64,000 nt of DNA from JAGRMG01 sp047975215. Its GTDB lineage: Bacteria > Pseudomonadota > Alphaproteobacteria > Rhodobacterales > Rhodobacteraceae. Location of the stretch: assembly GCA_047975215.1 (NCBI GenBank), contig JBKEDD010000042.1, positions 1 through 64,000 on the forward strand, written 5' to 3'. Shown here one piece after another: positions 61,592-64,000 of this stretch. The position numbers and the translations under genes were made by a program. The notes under the pieces are model-generated. The model had not been told where the DNA came from, made no database searches, and worked only from the letters and a program-made list of their open reading frames with translations. Position 1 is the first letter of the stretch, and each line of letters starts with the position of its first letter.

Positions 61592-61607
61592 ATACTGTAT
61601 ACAGTAT
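61592..61607. promoter_or_regulatory. 16-base perfect palindrome, probable GntR operator
   Basis: ATACTGTATACAGTAT lies in the 133-base divergent gap between mgsA and the GntR-family gene. FCD-type GntR regulators commonly bind short symmetric sites with a central TA. Its position 26 bases before mgsA and ~92 before gntR favours control of the mgs cluster, with possible autoregulation. Confidence 0.7.
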
Positions 61608-61699
61608 TTTGTACGTTTCAACCGTTAAGAGATCGCGCCGCCATATTCGTCTTTTCGACATGGCCTGAATAGGATAGCCATCCGGCGCAGGAGGCCCCG

Positions 61700-62362
61700 A
61701 TGCCCTTCAAACCACTGTCTCAGCCGCGCGTGCGCCTTGCCGATCAGGTCTATGACCAGATCATGCAGGCGATTCGCGACGGCTCGATTTCGCCGGACGA
61801 CCGGATCGTCCAGGAAAAGCTGGCCGAGGAATTCGAGATCAGCCGCACGCCGATCCGCGAGGCCCTGTTCCGGATGGAGCAGGAAGGCATCCTGGTCGTC
61901 GCCGGGCGCGGCGGTTTCCGGATCCGGCGCCTCGAACAGGGCGAGATCGCCGAACTCTACGGTGCCCGCGCCTCAATCGAGGGGTTCGCCGCGCGGCTGC
62001 TGGCCGAGTCGGGCGATGCGCAGACCTGTGAACGCCTGCGCCGGCAGATCACCGCAGCCGAAGACCTGAAGGTAAACACCGTAGAGGCCTATTTCGACGC
62101 CAACATGTCGATCCACCGCGCCTTCGTGCAGGCCACTGGCAACCGCTTTTTGCTGGAGTTCTTCGACAACATCTGGAACCGGGGTTCCTCGTTCACGCTG
62201 TTCGCCTCGATCCGCGGCGCGGATCTGTCGAAATCGCTGGGCGATCACCTGGGCCTTGTGGATGCCATCGAGACCGGCAACGGATCGGCGGCTGCCGAAA
62301 AGATGATCGCGCATATCTATGACGGCGAGAAATTGCAGATGAAGGGCATGGACCTCGCCTGA
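61700..62362 (+). CDS. GntR-family regulator with FCD domain
   Basis: A regulator of 220 residues. The N-terminal winged helix contains RLADQVYDQIMQAI, QEKLAEEFEISRTPIREALFRM and EGILVVAGRGGFRIR; the C-terminal FCD domain carries the metal-site His residues in MSIHRAFVQATGN and GDHLGLVDAIE. AGGAGG lies 5 bases before the ATG. It is divergent from mgsA and 25 bases upstream of matB, so it may control both. Confidence 0.87.
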   Translation: MPFKPLSQPRVRLADQVYDQIMQAIRDGSISPDDRIVQEKLAEEFEISRTPIREALFRMEQEGILVVAGRGGFRIRRLEQGEIAELYGARASIEGFAARLLAESGDAQTCERLRRQITAAEDLKVNTVEAYFDANMSIHRAFVQATGNRFLLEFFDNIWNRGSSFTLFASIRGADLSKSLGDHLGLVDAIETGNGSAAAEKMIAHIYDGEKLQMKGMDLA

Positions 62363-62387
62363 ACCCCGACCCGGAAGGATGACGCAT

Positions 62388-63911
62388 ATGTACGAGCGCA
62401 ACCATCTCGCCGCGCGCCTGCGCAAGGCCAGCATCGGGTTCGAGGATGCGCCGTTCCTGCACGACCGGCAGACCGGGGAAACGGTGACATATGGCGACTT
62501 CTTCGCCAATGCCGAGAGAATGGCGGCGGTTCTCGCCGCTGCGGGGGTATGCCCCGGTGACCGGGTCGCGGTGCAGGCGCCCAAGACGCGGGCGATGCTG
62601 GAACTCTATGTTGGCACGGTCATGGCCGGGGGCGTCTTCCTGCCGCTGAACCCGGCCTATACCGGGGCCGAACTTGCCTATTTCCTGAACGATGCCGAAC
62701 CGCGCCTGCTGGTCTGCGATCCCGGCAGGCGCGACACGCTCGGGCCGGTCGCCGAACAGGCCGGGGTCGCCGAGATCCTGACCATCGCCGCCGACGAGGG
62801 CGGCAGCCTGACCGCGCGGCGCGACCGTGCCGATCCGGGGTTTACGGTGGTGGAACGCGGCCCCGACGATCTGGCCGCGATCCTTTACACCTCGGGCACC
62901 ACGGGGCGGTCGAAAGGCGCGATGCTGACACATGACGCACTGGCTTCGAACTCGCAAACGCTCAGGGACTGCTGGCGCTTTGGCCGCGACGACGTGCTGA
63001 TCCACGCCTTGCCGATCTTTCACACGCACGGGTTGTTCGTGGCCACCAATATCGCGCTGATGTCGGGGTCGTCCTGCATCTTCCTTTCCGGGTTCGATGC
63101 CCGGACCGTTCTTGATTGCATGCCCCAAGCCACCGCGCTGATGGGGGTGCCCACCTTCTATGTGCGGCTACTTGAACTGGACGGGCTGGCGCGGGCTGCC
63201 GGGGGCATGCGCCTGTTCGTCTCCGGCTCGGCGCCGCTTCTGGCTGAAACCCACGACCGCTGGCGCAAGGTGACGGGCCATGCCATCCTTGAACGCTATG
63301 GCATGACCGAAACCAACATGAACACGTCCAACCCCTATGACGGCGAGCGGCGCGCCGGCACCGTCGGCTTCCCGCTGCCGGGGGTCGAACTCGTCGTGAC
63401 CGACCCGGACACCGGCGCCGAACGGGAGCGGGGCGAGATCGGGGTTATCGAGGTGCGCGGGCCGAACGTGTTCGCCGGCTACTGGCGGATGCCCGAAAAG
63501 ACCCGCGAAGAACTGCGCGAGAACGGCTTTTTCATCACCGGCGATCTGGGCCGGATCGACGGCGACGGGTATGTCCATATCGTCGGGCGCGGCAAGGATC
63601 TTATCATCACCGGCGGCTATAACGTCTACCCCAAGGAGGTCGAACTGCTGATCGACGACTTGCCCGGGGTGCGCGAAAGTGCCGTGATCGGCGTGCCGCA
63701 TCCTGATTTCGGCGAAGCCGTGGTTGCCGTTGTGGTGCCCGAAACGGGCGCCGCGCCGACGCCCGAACAGGTCATGGCCGGCATCGAAGCCGACCTGGCG
63801 CGCTTCAAACAGCCCAAACGCGTGTTCATCGTCGATGAACTGGTGCGCAACACCATGGGCAAGGTTCAGAAGAACGTGCTGCGCGAACGTTATCGCGCGG
63901 TCTTCGCCTGA
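62388..63911 (+). CDS. Malonyl-CoA synthetase-like acyl-CoA ligase (MatB-like)
   Basis: An AMP-forming ligase of 507 residues, the MatB size. Motifs: the P-loop LYTSGTTGRSKGAMLTH near 169-185, HTHGLFVATN near 211-220, YGMTETNMNT near 304-313, and GDLGRIDGDGYVHIVGRGKD near 385-404 with the catalytic C-terminal Lys in NTMGKVQKN. MatB ligates malonate and CoA and has characteristic MTETNMN-type residues, but methylmalonate or similar acids cannot be excluded. The start at 62388 is 9 bases after GGAAGG; the ATG at 62379 has no spacing. Confidence 0.85.
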   Translation: MYERNHLAARLRKASIGFEDAPFLHDRQTGETVTYGDFFANAERMAAVLAAAGVCPGDRVAVQAPKTRAMLELYVGTVMAGGVFLPLNPAYTGAELAYFLNDAEPRLLVCDPGRRDTLGPVAEQAGVAEILTIAADEGGSLTARRDRADPGFTVVERGPDDLAAILYTSGTTGRSKGAMLTHDALASNSQTLRDCWRFGRDDVLIHALPIFHTHGLFVATNIALMSGSSCIFLSGFDARTVLDCMPQATALMGVPTFYVRLLELDGLARAAGGMRLFVSGSAPLLAETHDRWRKVTGHAILERYGMTETNMNTSNPYDGERRAGTVGFPLPGVELVVTDPDTGAERERGEIGVIEVRGPNVFAGYWRMPEKTREELRENGFFITGDLGRIDGDGYVHIVGRGKDLIITGGYNVYPKEVELLIDDLPGVRESAVIGVPHPDFGEAVVAVVVPETGAAPTPEQVMAGIEADLARFKQPKRVFIVDELVRNTMGKVQKNVLRERYRAVFA

Positions 63912-63913
63912 GC

Positions 63914-63935
63914 GCCCGGCCACGGGGGGCCGGGC
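63914..63935. terminator. Hairpin between convergent genes
   Basis: GCCCGGCC (63914-63921) and GGCCGGGC (63928-63935) form an 8-base stem with a 6-base loop, 3 bases after the matB-like stop and 6 bases before the convergent gene end. It likely terminates both; only a short TTT follows on the plus strand. Confidence 0.55.
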
Positions 63936-63940
63936 CAGTT

Positions 63941-64000
63941 TCAGATATCGAAGGATACCCCCTGCGCCAGCGGCAGTTCGGTGGAATAGTTCACCGTGTT
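63941..64000 (-). CDS. C-terminal end of an unidentified gene (runs off the window)
   Basis: An open frame on the minus strand enters at the window edge and ends at TGA 63941-63943. It encodes NTVNYSTELPLAQGVSFDI as the last 19 residues. This is too short for family assignment. The hairpin just beyond its stop supports it being a real gene end. Confidence 0.55.
   Translation of the reverse strand, partial: NTVNYSTELPLAQGVSFDI

Noticed and set aside
1..64000. CRISPR arrays, tRNA or rRNA genes, prophage
   Set aside because: No regularly spaced repeats, no cloverleaf-like or rRNA-like sequence and no phage genes were recognised while reading the window.

Overview
The window is high-GC, densely packed DNA from an alphaproteobacterium, most likely a marine-type Rhodobacterales (inference). 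The reasons are the complete oxygen-dependent (CobG/CobN type) cobalamin set, the ectoine-degradation (doe) genes, two TRAP transporters, and glx/mgs-type glutamate-synthase-like genes. No rRNA, tRNA, CRISPR array or prophage was seen. The only mobile DNA is the 3' end of an IS5-family transposase at the left edge, abutting the cobQ stop codon.

Region 1 (about 0.3-22.8 kb) is a cobalamin synthesis and cobalt handling island. cobQ-cobO and an nnrS-like gene point left. A cobalamin riboswitch (about 3711-3903) precedes a rightward run: DUF1636, cobW, cobN, cobG, cobH, cobI, cobJ, then (after the inverted cobK) cobL, cobE, cobM, cobB, cobA, cobF. Nearly all junctions are 4-base ATGA overlaps. 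From the right end a second cobalamin riboswitch (about 22636-22808, minus strand) controls a cobalt ECF-type importer with NikK/NikL-like accessory subunits (cbiK-cbiM-cbiL-cbiQ-cbiO). Between the two arms lies a NicO/RcnA-type exporter with its CsoR/RcnR-family metal sensor and a G/C-tract palindrome. Cobalt import, export and use are therefore controlled in one place. cobS, cobT, cobC, cobD, cobP/U and cobV are not in the window.

Region 2 (23.2-29.2 kb) is an ectoine catabolic locus: doeB-doeA leftward, and doeX (Lrp/AsnC regulator), doeC, doeD rightward. Region 3 (29.3-35.3 kb) is a MarR-controlled efflux operon: marR, an MFS Bcr/CflA pump, an RND adaptor and an RND pump. Region 4 (35.3-42.2 kb) holds two unrelated TRAP transporters (PQM then QMP order), with a MarR C-terminal remnant between them.

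Region 5 (42.4-61.6 kb) is the most interesting. It looks like a catabolic island for N-methylated or quaternary amines. A glycine-betaine-type ABC importer (proX-proV-proW, the last a double-length permease) is followed by a choline-kinase-like enzyme and a dimethylglycine/sarcosine-dehydrogenase-like flavoprotein. A divergent DeoR regulator comes with an IMPase/HisN-like phosphatase. A second kinase and flavoprotein pair follows, then RidA, an FAD oxidase, an aldehyde dehydrogenase and mgsC-mgsB-mgsA (N-methylglutamate synthase/GlxBCD-like). The same inverted repeat CAACAT-N13-ATGTTG occurs upstream of proX/deoR and upstream of the second flavoprotein gene, which suggests one DeoR regulon. 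The right end (61.7-63.9 kb) has a GntR regulator with a 16-base perfect palindrome upstream, a malonyl-CoA-synthetase-like gene, and the last 19 codons of an unidentified convergent gene.
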